Program-made: the position numbers and the translations under genes
Assembly (NCBI GenBank): GCA_910574015.1
Contig: CAJSYQ010000014.1
Span: 1 to 64,000 of the forward strand
Reading direction: 5' to 3'
Length of the DNA stretch: 64,000 nt
From: Eubacteriaceae bacterium
GTDB taxonomy: Bacteria; Bacillota; Clostridia; Lachnospirales; Lachnospiraceae
Shown: positions 36,703 through 47,100 of the stretch, piece by piece
Layout: every line of letters starts with the position of its first letter
Numbering within the stretch: position 1 is the stretch's first letter
Notes under the pieces: model-generated
Seen by the model: the letters and a program-made list of their open reading frames with translations, nothing else
Databases searched by the model: none
What the model was told of the DNA's origin: nothing

Positions 36703-37028
36703 CTCCAGTGCCTCCTTCTTTTTATCATTTTATTTTCATTACACGATTCTATCACTGGTTTTACAACATATAATAAGACACCAGCCTCCCACATCACTGT
36801 GAAACACTGGTGCTTTTATGGTCACTTATGCTTTCTGAACAACTGCCATATTCTTATTCAATTTTCAGGATTACGTTATTTCAGGCATTTGTCAGATGGT
36901 TATAAGGAAACCTCATCCATTTTCAAAACTTCATTTTCTCTTGTCGAAGCACTATATATGTGCCAAATTGAATATTGATCAATGTTTTTATATTATCTTA
37001 ACTATCTTTACTGTACATATTCACAGGC
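36703..37028. other. intergenic region between element and toxin locus
   Basis: It holds the class II promoter at 36738-36766 and a weak hairpin at 36778-36812 (ACACCAG with CTGGTG, then TCTTATT on the minus strand) that may end the lipoprotein transcript. Nothing else could be supported. Confidence 0.5.
36738..36766 (-). promoter_or_regulatory. class II promoter (TTGTAA-N17-TGTAAT)
   Basis: Minus strand TTGTAA, 17-base spacer ending GAATCG, TGTAAT, followed by AAAATAAAATGA as at 20390-20418. Confidence 0.6.
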
Positions 37029-37691
37029 TTAAAAATCCAAATTATCTATATTTTTCCATTTGATTCTATCTGACCCAATTGCCGAGAACGGTTTTTTCAA
37101 TTTTTCCCACTGATTCCTCGACAGTTTAATATCTTCACCTCCTGTGCTGAATCTGTAATCATTTCCACTTTTTCCAAACCAAACGCAAAGGACTTCCTCT
37201 CCTTTTTTATCAAGAAAAATATAACCAATATTATGCAATTCTACTTTCTGAAGTATAACTCGATTATTAAGGGGGCTACAATATCGATCCCCCTCAAACC
37301 ATTCCACAAGATGATTTTTCTCAACGGCATGAATAGAATATGAAATGTCTGTTAATATATGTAATTCAGGTATCTCATCACCTGTCATATCAAACAAAGC
37401 ATAACGAATTCCATCTTCCTCTGGAACAACCCGATTACAATAGTCTCTTAAATAAAGGAATTCTTTATCCTCTTTATCTTCTGAGCTAATTTCATTCTGC
37501 AAGAAAGCTTTATATAGTTTTAACCTCTCATTTAATTCATCCGTTTCCTCTGTCTTTTGCACATCGGTAATAGCTGTATTGTTTTGTGAAATATTCCCTT
37601 TTACAGATTGGCTGTTTTTTGATGAACAGGCTGTCAGCAAATGAAACACAATAAATGACAAAAAGATAATGAGTACATAATTTTTTTTCAT
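37029..37691 (-). CDS. lipoprotein, possible orphan immunity protein
   Basis: A 220-residue protein with a lipoprotein signal (MKKNYVLIIFLSFIVFHLLTACSS; lipobox LTAC, cleavage before Cys22). The mature part has a linker rich in polar residues, then YALFDMTGDEIPELHILTDI, an Asp-rich loop like the one in the neighbouring lipoprotein at 40018 (FKDINDDGREDLLLI). It lies beyond the IS110 insertion and the displaced RHS tip. By analogy with RHS/WapA loci it could be the immunity gene of a lost C-terminal toxin; that is inference. The ribosome site is weak (AAAGGCGG, rather far). Confidence 0.72.
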   Translation of the reverse strand: MKKNYVLIIFLSFIVFHLLTACSSKNSQSVKGNISQNNTAITDVQKTEETDELNERLKLYKAFLQNEISSEDKEDKEFLYLRDYCNRVVPEEDGIRYALFDMTGDEIPELHILTDISYSIHAVEKNHLVEWFEGDRYCSPLNNRVILQKVELHNIGYIFLDKKGEEVLCVWFGKSGNDYRFSTGGEDIKLSRNQWEKLKKPFSAIGSDRIKWKNIDNLDF

Positions 37692-37799
37692 ACTTATAAT
37701 CCGCCTTTCCGCTTCGCGAAAGCCACCGATAGGGTCATGAAACCTTAGTTTCTCTCGCTTCGCTCGTTTCTATTTTCTTTACCTCTTGATATAATCTTT

Positions 37800-38013
37800 T
37801 TATAAGACTGACACACTACAGAACACGTGGAGGTGAGTGGCGGGGCTGTATAGCGGCGACCTCGCATTCTTATATGTTGTCGGTCATCCGTTAAGGCATC
37901 AATGAATGGCGCATAACGTAGCCCGTAAACTTATCTCTTCCAAAGTCGACTCGATTTTGCCGGATGGCCAGTCACTGTCAGTTTTATCTATAAATCATCA
38001 GGAGGTACTTTTA
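37800..38013 (+). ncRNA. candidate bridge RNA region of IS110
   Basis: The 200-odd bases before the transposase are non-coding and contain several short inverted repeats (for example GTGGAGGTGAGTGGCGGG near 37828 and a GGCGAC/GTCGG pair near 37855-37885). IS110-group elements encode a guide (bridge) RNA in this position that pairs with target and donor DNA. I could not define the loops, so this is a placement by family knowledge. Confidence 0.3.
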
Positions 38014-39273
38014 TTGTCTTTTAAAATTTTAAAAAATAACTGCTGTGGACTTGATGTCCATAAAACTTGGATCTACGCTTGCATCGGTATTACTGACCCA
38101 AACAACCGTACAGAGTATAAACAAGCTCGCTTTTCTTCCTTTACAAAAGGTTTGAATGAGTTGTGTGATTGGCTTGTTAAATACAACTGTAACGATGTCT
38201 GTATGGAATCTACCGGCAAGTACTGGATCCCAGTATTTAATATCCTAGAGAAGAATAACATCCGGGTTACTCTTTCCCACCCCAAATATACCAAACCTCA
38301 AAAAGGTAACAAGACGGATCGTAAGGATGCCAAGTGGATTTGTGATTTATATATGTGCGGAATGGTCAAGCCTTCCTTTATTCCGCCTGCTGACATCCGT
38401 GAATTAAGAGATTTAGTAAGATACCGTTTCAAACTCACTTGTATGATTACCAGTGAGAAGAATCGTGCCCATAACTGTCTTACTGTGTCTAACTTAAAAC
38501 TGGACGATGTCTTTTCTGATATATTTGGTAAATCTTCTCGTTCCATTACAGAACAGATTTTACAACACCCCGGGGAAACTTTTGATGTAACACCTTTTGT
38601 TGATGGCAGATGCAAAACTCCAATCGAAGAAATACAGGCTGCAGTTGATGGTGCCATCTCCACGGAACAGGCTGTGAAACTCAGACACTGCCTCAACCAC
38701 ATCGATGAATTAGAATTGCACAAAGCAGAAATAGAACGGGAAATCTTTCGTCTCAGTGATAAGTACGAAGAAGTCCTTACGCTTATACGAACCGTACCAG
38801 GATTCGATAAGAACCCACTGACTGCGATTCAGGTGCTCTCTGAAATCGGAGGTGACATGTCTGTTTTCCCCACAGCTAAAAACCTCGTTTCATGGGCAGG
38901 ATGCTGTCCCCGCAATGATCAAAGCAATCAAAAAATCAAATCCACTAGGATTTCCCGTGCTGGTTCTTATTTTAAACCAGTTTTGGTGCAGATTGCAAAT
39001 GCTTTAATCAAATCGAAGAAACATCCTGAATTTACTACCCGCTATCGACGCATAAAAGCACGCCGTGGCCACAAGAAAGCCATTATTGCCATCTGCCGTA
39101 TGATCCTGACCGCTATCTGGCACATACTCACAGATTTAAAACCATATACACCAGTAGGCTTTCTTGAACCACGTCCTGTGAAGAAATCTAAGATACTGAC
39201 TGCTTCACAGGCACTTAATCTACTGAAACAACGGGGATATGTCATCAAAGATGATGTTGTTGCTGTTACCTGA
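38014..39273 (+). CDS. IS110-family transposase
   Basis: A 419-residue DEDD transposase. The N-terminal RuvC-like domain shows NCCGLDVHKTWIYACIG (Asp), DVCMESTGKYWIPV (Glu) and NKTDRKDAKWICDLY (two Asp). The C-terminal Transposase_20 domain has IRTVPGFDKNPLTAIQVLSEIGGD and TRISRAGSYFKPVLVQIANA, which includes the catalytic serine region. All key residues are present. The TTG start at 38014 is chosen because AGGAGG lies 8 bases before it; an ATG at 37906 would lie in the presumed guide-RNA region. Not closely related to the truncated IS110 gene at the window start. Confidence 0.9.
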   Translation: MSFKILKNNCCGLDVHKTWIYACIGITDPNNRTEYKQARFSSFTKGLNELCDWLVKYNCNDVCMESTGKYWIPVFNILEKNNIRVTLSHPKYTKPQKGNKTDRKDAKWICDLYMCGMVKPSFIPPADIRELRDLVRYRFKLTCMITSEKNRAHNCLTVSNLKLDDVFSDIFGKSSRSITEQILQHPGETFDVTPFVDGRCKTPIEEIQAAVDGAISTEQAVKLRHCLNHIDELELHKAEIEREIFRLSDKYEEVLTLIRTVPGFDKNPLTAIQVLSEIGGDMSVFPTAKNLVSWAGCCPRNDQSNQKIKSTRISRAGSYFKPVLVQIANALIKSKKHPEFTTRYRRIKARRGHKKAIIAICRMILTAIWHILTDLKPYTPVGFLEPRPVKKSKILTASQALNLLKQRGYVIKDDVVAVT

Positions 39274-39421
39274 TTAGGTGTTGTGTCTATATTTAGTTTT
39301 TAAAACCAGCTATATAGGTGGTTTATTTGCTATGCCCTTTATTCTTTGGCTGTCCTCTACTTAATTGTTTCAAACTTAAAACCTCCATTATTATATGAAC
39401 CGAGACACAATATAATTATAC

Positions 39422-40000
39422 CTAACCATATATAGGGATTCTTACATCATCTTCCCCAGTATAGCTATCTTTCGTCAAAAACCTACCCACTGTCAGCTGG
39501 TAATACCTTGCCCGCAAATAAATCTCTTCCGTCTCTTTATCATAGTATTCTCCACAATAACGGAATGGATTATCATCCTTCCCATCCGGATTCACTTCAT
39601 TGCCAAAGGAATCATACTCATAGGTCTTGGTAACCGCTCCACTTTCATCCGTGAGCTGTACCACATTCCCATGCGGATCGGTCACATAATATTGTTTTTC
39701 GGTATTTTCTCCTTTGTCGGCATACACAAGGTTACTGCCGTAACCTCGGTCATTTCCACGGATATACCGTTTCTGCACCTTGCCGCTATCTGACAGTTCC
39801 ATTGCCAACTGGTCTCCATCCCATACAAATACTGTCTTCTCCCCATTTACGGTCTTACTGGTACGCAGTCCCTCCGCATCATAAGTAAAACTTACTTTAT
39901 AGTTCCTAGTCAGAGTTCTTGTCAGCTGGTTCAGGGCAATATAATGATTGACTATAGCAAACTGATTTCCGTTTTTATCATTTTTTGTTTTTGTAAACAA
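39422..40000 (-). pseudogene. displaced RHS core tip without toxin domain
   Basis: A 192-codon frame that repeats the RHS core end of the 41104-47214 protein with high identity: TYDAEGLRTSKTVNGEKTVFVWDGDQLAMEL, QKRYIRGND, YYVTDPHGNVVQLTDESG, YDSFGNEVNPDGKDDNPFRYCGEYYDKET, RARYYQLTVGRFLTKDSYTGEDD. It has a six-residue insertion (RGYGSN) after IRGND and stops a few residues after GEDD, exactly where a variable C-terminal toxin would begin. It has no proper N-terminus. It is a typical silent cassette of RHS/WapA loci whose toxin part is gone, possibly through the IS110 insertion 150 bases further on. Confidence 0.85.
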
Positions 40001-40017
40001 TTACTTTATCTCTAATA

Positions 40018-40932
40018 TCAATATCCTAAACAATCAATAATATTCTGAATGGAATATTTCTTTGCTTTATTCATTTTTTTATTTATTTTTCGAGTCATTT
40101 TAATATTTACTTCAAATCCTCCCATTTCATTTTGATCATAAATTATAATCTTATGAAGTTCTAAATCCGTTATTCCTCCCAATATCAACAACAAATCCTC
40201 CCTACCATCATCATTTATATCTTTAAACAAAAAATCATTTACCTTAAAATCACTTGGAAACTCCATTGAGCCCGAAAAGTCATATAGTATATTTTCTTTG
40301 TCATCTACTAAATATATAAACAATGTTTTTCGTTTTGTACTCGTTCTAATTACAGAAACAAATTTTATTTTACCCCATTTTTCCAAAGCAATATCTGTAA
40401 TATCATTATCAAATTCAGCACGAATATCCGTTTCTAAATCTTTTAAATTATAAGGTTTAAATTTAAAAGTATTTTTTTTGTGTCCAATGTAATTAATACC
40501 TACACTAAGCAGATTCTCATTTTTCAGTGATATATTTAATTTTCCCTTAATATTTTCACCTTCTTTAAAAGTGAGTTCCGCCCTGTATTCATTATAATTA
40601 CCTGCTAGCACCATATTATTGTTTGTTTTTTTTGAATATAAACTTACGTCTGTTGCTAAAACACCTTTTTCCAAGAACTGTCCTTCTAATTTCCCTTGTT
40701 CTACACTAGTGATTACAAAGGATATATCTTCATAAGCTTCACTGGCACTCCACGTTTCTTTCATCCATACTTTACCAACTATGCTCTCCCATAATAGTTT
40801 GTTTTGATTAGAATCGTTGTTGTTATCTGCCATTTCTGAACTTACTGCCAATTTTTCGGATTTATTTGATTCCCTATTGCACCCCACTAAAAAGCAAATT
40901 ATAGCCAAAATAAAAATCAACTTTTTTTTCAT
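40018..40932 (-). CDS. lipoprotein, candidate immunity protein for RHS lysozyme toxin
   Basis: A 304-residue protein with a lipoprotein signal (MKKKLIFILAIICFLVGCNRES; lipobox LVGC). The mature part has a beta-rich middle (GNYNEYRAELTFKEGENIKGKLNISL) and an FG-GAP-like Asp loop VNDFLFKDINDDGREDLLLILGG. It is encoded directly downstream of the RHS-lysozyme gene, the standard place for an immunity gene. A lipoprotein on the outer face of the membrane would be well placed to block a wall-degrading toxin from sister cells. This is inferred from position and location. No clear ribosome site was seen before the ATG at 40932. Markedly AT-rich compared with the RHS gene. Confidence 0.72.
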   Translation of the reverse strand: MKKKLIFILAIICFLVGCNRESNKSEKLAVSSEMADNNNDSNQNKLLWESIVGKVWMKETWSASEAYEDISFVITSVEQGKLEGQFLEKGVLATDVSLYSKKTNNNMVLAGNYNEYRAELTFKEGENIKGKLNISLKNENLLSVGINYIGHKKNTFKFKPYNLKDLETDIRAEFDNDITDIALEKWGKIKFVSVIRTSTKRKTLFIYLVDDKENILYDFSGSMEFPSDFKVNDFLFKDINDDGREDLLLILGGITDLELHKIIIYDQNEMGGFEVNIKMTRKINKKMNKAKKYSIQNIIDCLGY

Positions 40933-41103
40933 ATAATAAATGCAACTCAATTGCTGTAAACAAAACAATTAAGTTTTTCCTCCTGTTCTACTGAATATAA
41001 TACTGTCAAATCTTCTATATAAGTCAGACATTCCAAAATATTTTTATAAAATATACATCAGTATAATCTTTCAAATTGTATATTTTTAGAATATTGTTGG
41101 CTT

Positions 41104-44100
41104 TTACTTAAATTTATTATGATATTTTTTTGCTGCTTTTCCTCTCTCTTTTATTTCATCATCAGTATCGCCAGACCTCTCATAAGAGCCATGAAAAATA
41201 TATGCAAGCTTTTCTGCTTTTTTCTTACTCTTTTTATATTTCTTTACACTCATTTTTATACAACCATAATATGCAGTTGTCTGATACCAAGTATTATATT
41301 TCCCTCCCATTGTTTTTTCAAAATACTTAAGTTGTAAATCCATTAATTTTTTAGGATTATCACTAGCCATTGAATTAACATCTTTGGGTGTTAATTTTTT
41401 TGAAGTTGCACGATTCAAAAAATTAGTCGCATCATCCCATTGAAGCAATCCGTACGCATAAGTAACATCATTCCAATATTGCCATAGTCCAGGATTCATG
41501 CCACATTCTTCATATATATTTCCTAATAGACCACATATAGCATTTATAGACCATTTCTTTTTTTCAAAATATGATTTTATATATTTAGCATTTTTCAATT
41601 GTTGTTTTTTAGTCAAATATTTTCGATGTTTTCCTGAATCACTTGCTGCGATCGCATATACCTTTGATGTTTTTTTCACTTTAGGTTTAGCTGTCACCTG
41701 AGGTGTTGCAGTTGGTGCTACTGTAGGTTTTGGAGTTACCTTGGATTTGTTATTATTTGATTTGTTACCCCCTGTTATCCAATTCCAAAATGATTTAGCC
41801 CAATCAACTATCGGACAATTTCCACCATTATCGAAATAAACAACTGGGTTATTATAACAGTATGTATACAAATGTAAACTTAGTGCTTCATCATCTTCCC
41901 CTGTATACGTATCCCTCGTCAAAAACCTTCCCACTTCCGGCTGGTAATACCTTGCCCGCAGATAAACCTCCCCCGTTTCCTTATCGTAATACTCTCCACA
42001 GTAGCGGAACGGATTGTCATCTTTACTGTCCGGATTTACCTCATTTCCGAACGAATCATACTCGTAGGTCTTGATGACTTTGCCACTTTCATCGGTCAAT
42101 TGTACCACATTCCCATGCGGGTCGGTCACATAATACTGTTTCTCTGTATCTTCTCCTTTGTCGGCATACACAAGGTCGTTTCCACGGATATACCGTTTCT
42201 GCACCTTACTACTCTCAGAGAGTTCCATTACCAACTGGTCTCCATCCCAGACAAAGACAGTCTTCTCCCCATTCACCGTCTTACTGGTACGCAGTCCTTC
42301 GGTATCATAAGTAAAGTTTACCTTGTAATTCTTTGTAAGCGTCTGTGACAACTGGTTCAGTGCATTGTAATGATTGACTACGTTCTCGTTCAGCCGATTG
42401 TCCCCCAGCGTCACATCGATGTCAACATAGGTGCTGTCTTTCTTGTCACTGGGGATTTCATAACGATTGACCGTGGCAAGCTGGTTTCCGTTTTTATCAT
42501 ATTTATATATCACAACAGAATCCTCCTCCGTGTCAGTATTTAACGTATCGGTGCGGAGCAGTTCATCGTTTCTGTTGTATCTGTAGGCAGTTACTTTATT
42601 CCCAACCGTCATTTTCTTTCGGTTGTTGTTGCTGTCATAGGTGTAGGAAATGTCCTCACTGCCTGTTTTGGTTTCTTTCTTAATACGTCCTAACAGATCA
42701 TAGGTATAGGCTGCCGTCTTTTGGGATTTCTTGCCATCTTTGTCCATCACATCAGAAGTTTCTTTCGACTTCTGTCCATTGGCAAGATATTCCGAGGTAT
42801 ACTGGGATATTACCCCGGTGCTGCCTGTCTGGTTCTTCATTGCTGTAAGGCGATTCTGGTAATCGTAGGTGTAGGTAGTCGTCTGATTGTTGCCAGGCAC
42901 GGTCCTCTCTGCCAAGTTTCCATCCATGTCATAGGAGTATCCTACTATCTGATTTCCCTGTTCATCGGTAACGGCAGTCAGTTTGGACTCCCCGTCATAA
43001 CTGTATTGAAGGGAAAGTTTGGTATCGTTCCCCACTTTTACGGCAAAGGCAGACTTATTCCCAGCACTGTCGTAAGAATAGTTCTTCACCACATCCTTGT
43101 TCTTGGTCAGTTTTGTGGTTTCTTTCGTGACCTGCCCGGACGCATCCTCATACACAAATGACGTATCATCCAATGTCGCAACATCTCCATAGGCATTGTA
43201 GGTATAAGTATGTTTCGTCTGTTTCCCAGTCTTTTTCTCCTTTGCTATCATCTCTGTAAGGCGGTTCTGATAATCATAGGTGCTTTTCTGGGTGTTGCCA
43301 TTCTTATCCACTGTTTTCGTCAGATTGCTATTCACATCATAAGCATAAGTCTCTCTCCTGCCCTCCGGGTCAGTAAAAGCAACCAGCTGATTTTTTCCGT
43401 CATATTCATACTTCGTCTCGGCTACGGTATCGGTCTTTTTCTGTCCGCTGACCGTGAGCTGATAGGTCTTTCCGGCATAGGAGAACGTATCCATATCTTC
43501 AGCAGCATCCGTTACTTCTGACACAGTAAGGGTCAACGGTTCCGTCATTCCCGTAAACTGGCGCACTTTGTTCCCCTGGATGTCATAGACATACTGGACA
43601 TACTGCGCTTTCTTACCATCTAGCAAACTTTTGACCATGACAAGATTGCCCCGCTTATCATAAGTATACTCGGTTTTTGCCGTCCTGTCACTGTCAATCT
43701 GTTCGTTCTTTTCCGTCACATTTCCCGTGTTATCATACTCCGTCGTGGTGGTCTGGTATTCGATGCTGCCATCCTTCTTTTCCTGTGGGATCTCGGACTG
43801 GATCATCTGGCCGAGGATGTTATACTCATACTTGGTTGCCACATTTTCCTTGGTTCCCCTTGGAGTGTATTCTCCTGTTACCTGTCCCTGCTCGTCATAG
43901 TCGGTCTTGACAGTCTGGGACTGCCAGCTGGATTCGCCCTCTTTCCGGCTCTTTGTCTCGGTCTGGCTGACATTGCCGTTATCGTCATAGGTGGAAAGAG
44001 TCTGCGTCTCATAGGCAGGAAGCCACTTCCCGTCCTGCTGTTTTCTGGTAACTGTACTTTCTTTGGTGGTTCTGCCAAAATCATCCGTTTCATAGGTAAT

Positions 44101-47100
44101 GACTGTCTCCACCCTGTTCTTACCACGGATGGCAGTGCTTGTCTGGGACAGGGTGTTCCCTTCCGCATCCGTTACGGTTTTTGTAATGTTTTCACTTAGA
44201 ACTGCATCATTGAACTGGTCATAGTACCCCTCTGCATCTGCCTCCGGCTGGTATTTCGCCGGATTTAAGACCTTGCTGTAACTGGTGGAGATAGTCTGTG
44301 CTTCGTCTTCTTCCCCGGTTACTTCTGTCTCGCTCTTGCTGAAACTCCATGAAGTGCAGTGGGAAGCGTCCAGTTCCCCATTGCTGAACTCTGCACTGCC
44401 AATTTCATCGCCCAGATTGTCATAGAAGTGCTTGCTTCCAGAGAGAATATCCCGTCCTTTTCCGGTAATGTAATAGTTCGGTACGGTTTCCCCATTTTCA
44501 TTGACAATGAAGCGCTTTTCATCCGGCTCAAAGGGATAGGTACGTTCTTCGATCAGCCGTGCGGTTTCTTCTTTTTCTTCATCAGAATCATTTCCTTCGT
44601 CATTGTCGGAAGAATCATCTCCATCTTCCTCGCTGCCATACTCATAGATGCTCTCCGTCCATGTGCCTGCGGCTTCATCTTTGCTGACTACCGTGTTGCC
44701 AAAGGCATCCTGGATGTCAATGGAGACACGACCATAATCGTCTACGGTCATGCTTTTCAGCCCATCCGCAGACTGATATTCTTTCTCTTTGGATTCATAC
44801 TCCGTCCCCACAGCGTTGATGGTTTCCGTTTCCTCCCCGGTTTCCGAGTCATAGGAAGTTTTTGATACCAGACCGTTTTCATCAGTGTAGCTCAGTTCAT
44901 TGCCGAACGAATCATAAGTTGTCTCTTCTTCGGTATAAGTACGGTTATCTTCCGGACGTTTTGCGGACGTGATGGTTACGGTTTTCTTGGTCTGCTGTCC
45001 CAGACTGTTGTAGGTATAATCGTTCTGGATGACTTCTTTTTCCCCATCCGTACTGTAGGAAGGGTAGACTTTCCCCTGGGTCTCATTTCCCTGCCCGTCA
45101 TACTGGAAATCTGTTTTGGAAATGGTCTTGTATGCACCACCGTTTACGCTTCTCTGCTCGGAGATGCTGGCATAGTCAATGCCATTCGCTGCCACAGTGC
45201 TTGCCAGTTTATTTTTGGTATTTGCGCCCACATAGGATTCTTCCGTGACCAGAGGACACGCCATTGCAGCGTCTCCTGCCGGATATCCACTTCCTGTCCC
45301 CCGGTAGGTGTAGGTCGTCGTATACAGATGTTCTTTCCCCTTATTTTTTGCCAGATATGCTTTGGAGGATTTATACGTTAGAACATTCCGATATTTGTCG
45401 TAGGTATATCCCTGCCTTGTCGTGACTGCCTTTTCCCCTTTTTGGCCAAAAGATTTACCGGTTTCTAATGTCACAAGGGAACCTTTATTATCGTATTGGT
45501 ATGTTGTCTGCTCTTTTTCCTTCCCATAATTTACTTCATCCACCAGCATCTTGTTCTCATTGTAAATATACAGACTGACGTTTTTCTTCGTGCTACTCTT
45601 CAAATGAAGGTTGTCCGGGTTGATCTTTGATTTCTTATATTTGAAATCATAAAACTTCCCATTCGTTTTATATTTATTCGGATTGAAGGTACTGACAATG
45701 GTTACTGTCTTCAGTCCGCTGTTGCCATACTGCCAAACCTCATCATGATTTTCATAAAAATCCGCAAAGGAAATGAGGCTGTCTTCCTGCTTTTGGAAAT
45801 AGTCATACTTTACACCGTTTGATTTTTTCCCCGTCTTCGTATCTTTTTCATATTCCCTGGTTACATAAAACTGCTCCGTGACCACGTCCCTTTTCTGCCC
45901 CGTTCCAGATTCTTTCGAGCCACGCAGGGAACATGCCCTGTATTCATAATGCTGTTCGCTTCCTTCTGCTGATACTTTTGTCAGGAGATAACTCTGGTTG
46001 GTAGAGACACGCTGGGATGCCACTCCCGCACCAGAGGTATTAACCAGACGCTCCACCGTCTTATAGCTATACTTTTCCTTGCTGCCGTCTACCGTTGCGC
46101 TGGTCAGAACCACGCCGTTCAGCCTGTCCCCATGATGGGGGGTATAGGATTTCTCTTCGGTTTCATAGGTAATCGTTTTTTGAGATACTCCACCCTCCAT
46201 CTTGCTGCCCTCAACGGTAACTGATGCCAAGGTCTTTTCCTCATCATCTCCGCTGTAATGGAAAACGATCTCCCGCCCGACGGAATCCGTAATCTTACTA
46301 AAGTAAATGTCATCCGTGTATGTATAGGCAATCTTGTTGTCGTGGGCATCTTTCTGCAACACAATCACTCCGTTTTCGTTAAAATAGGTGCGGAGCCCCG
46401 TTTTGTCACGGAGAAGGTACTTGCAGGCGATGCCGTCTACGGTCTTATCCCAATCTTCTAATTTAATATCATCGTAATCATAACCTTCCAGTCCCTTGAT
46501 ATGATAACTTTTGCTGGCATCGTCTCTCTCTGTTTCGATATTCATGACCCCGGCACTGCCGTAGTGCAGGTATTTGGGTTCTTTCCCCCATCCTTCCTCT
46601 TTCGTCAGCGTTACTGTCTCAATCCATGGAAAATCATACCGCCAGCCACTTGCCAGACCATACACGTTGTGCCCTTCATTGCTGACAATTTTTGTCCTTT
46701 GGGTATCATTTTCCGTAGCATCCCTCCAGACATCTCCTTTCGTATATTTTACCAAGAGATTCTTCAGGGCATTTTTATGCTTATTCCATATGGCGATATT
46801 GACTACAATGCTCTTATCCATTCCTTCCTGGTCAATAAAATGCACTCGGATGGTATCTACTTTCAAAGCATCCACATGCTCCACGGTAGCGTGACCGAGA
46901 TTGGCTTCATTGCTATCATAGTAACGGTCAAGTTCAAAATCCATGCCACCTGTGCCTTCCAACGACAGGTCATTCCGGGAGAGCATCAAATGCCCGGTGG
47001 CGGTGTCTACGCCATCTGCTACTTCTGCTTCCAGCGGAGAACCAGCAAGGCGGTTTTCGTAAACACTGCGGAAAGTATCGCCGTAGGCGGCTTCCAGTGC

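Larger units (their letters stand above)
37790..39300 (+). mobile_element. IS110-family insertion sequence (ends approximate)
   Basis: IS110 elements lack clear terminal inverted repeats, so the limits given are estimates: the non-coding left end before the transposase and the short right end after it. The insertion lies between the displaced RHS tip and the second lipoprotein gene and is opposite to them in direction. Confidence 0.6.

Noticed and set aside
36685-36978. 97-codon plus-strand frame in the gap after the DUF6809-like gene
   Set aside because: It crosses a promoter and a hairpin, has no ribosome site and no protein-like composition.
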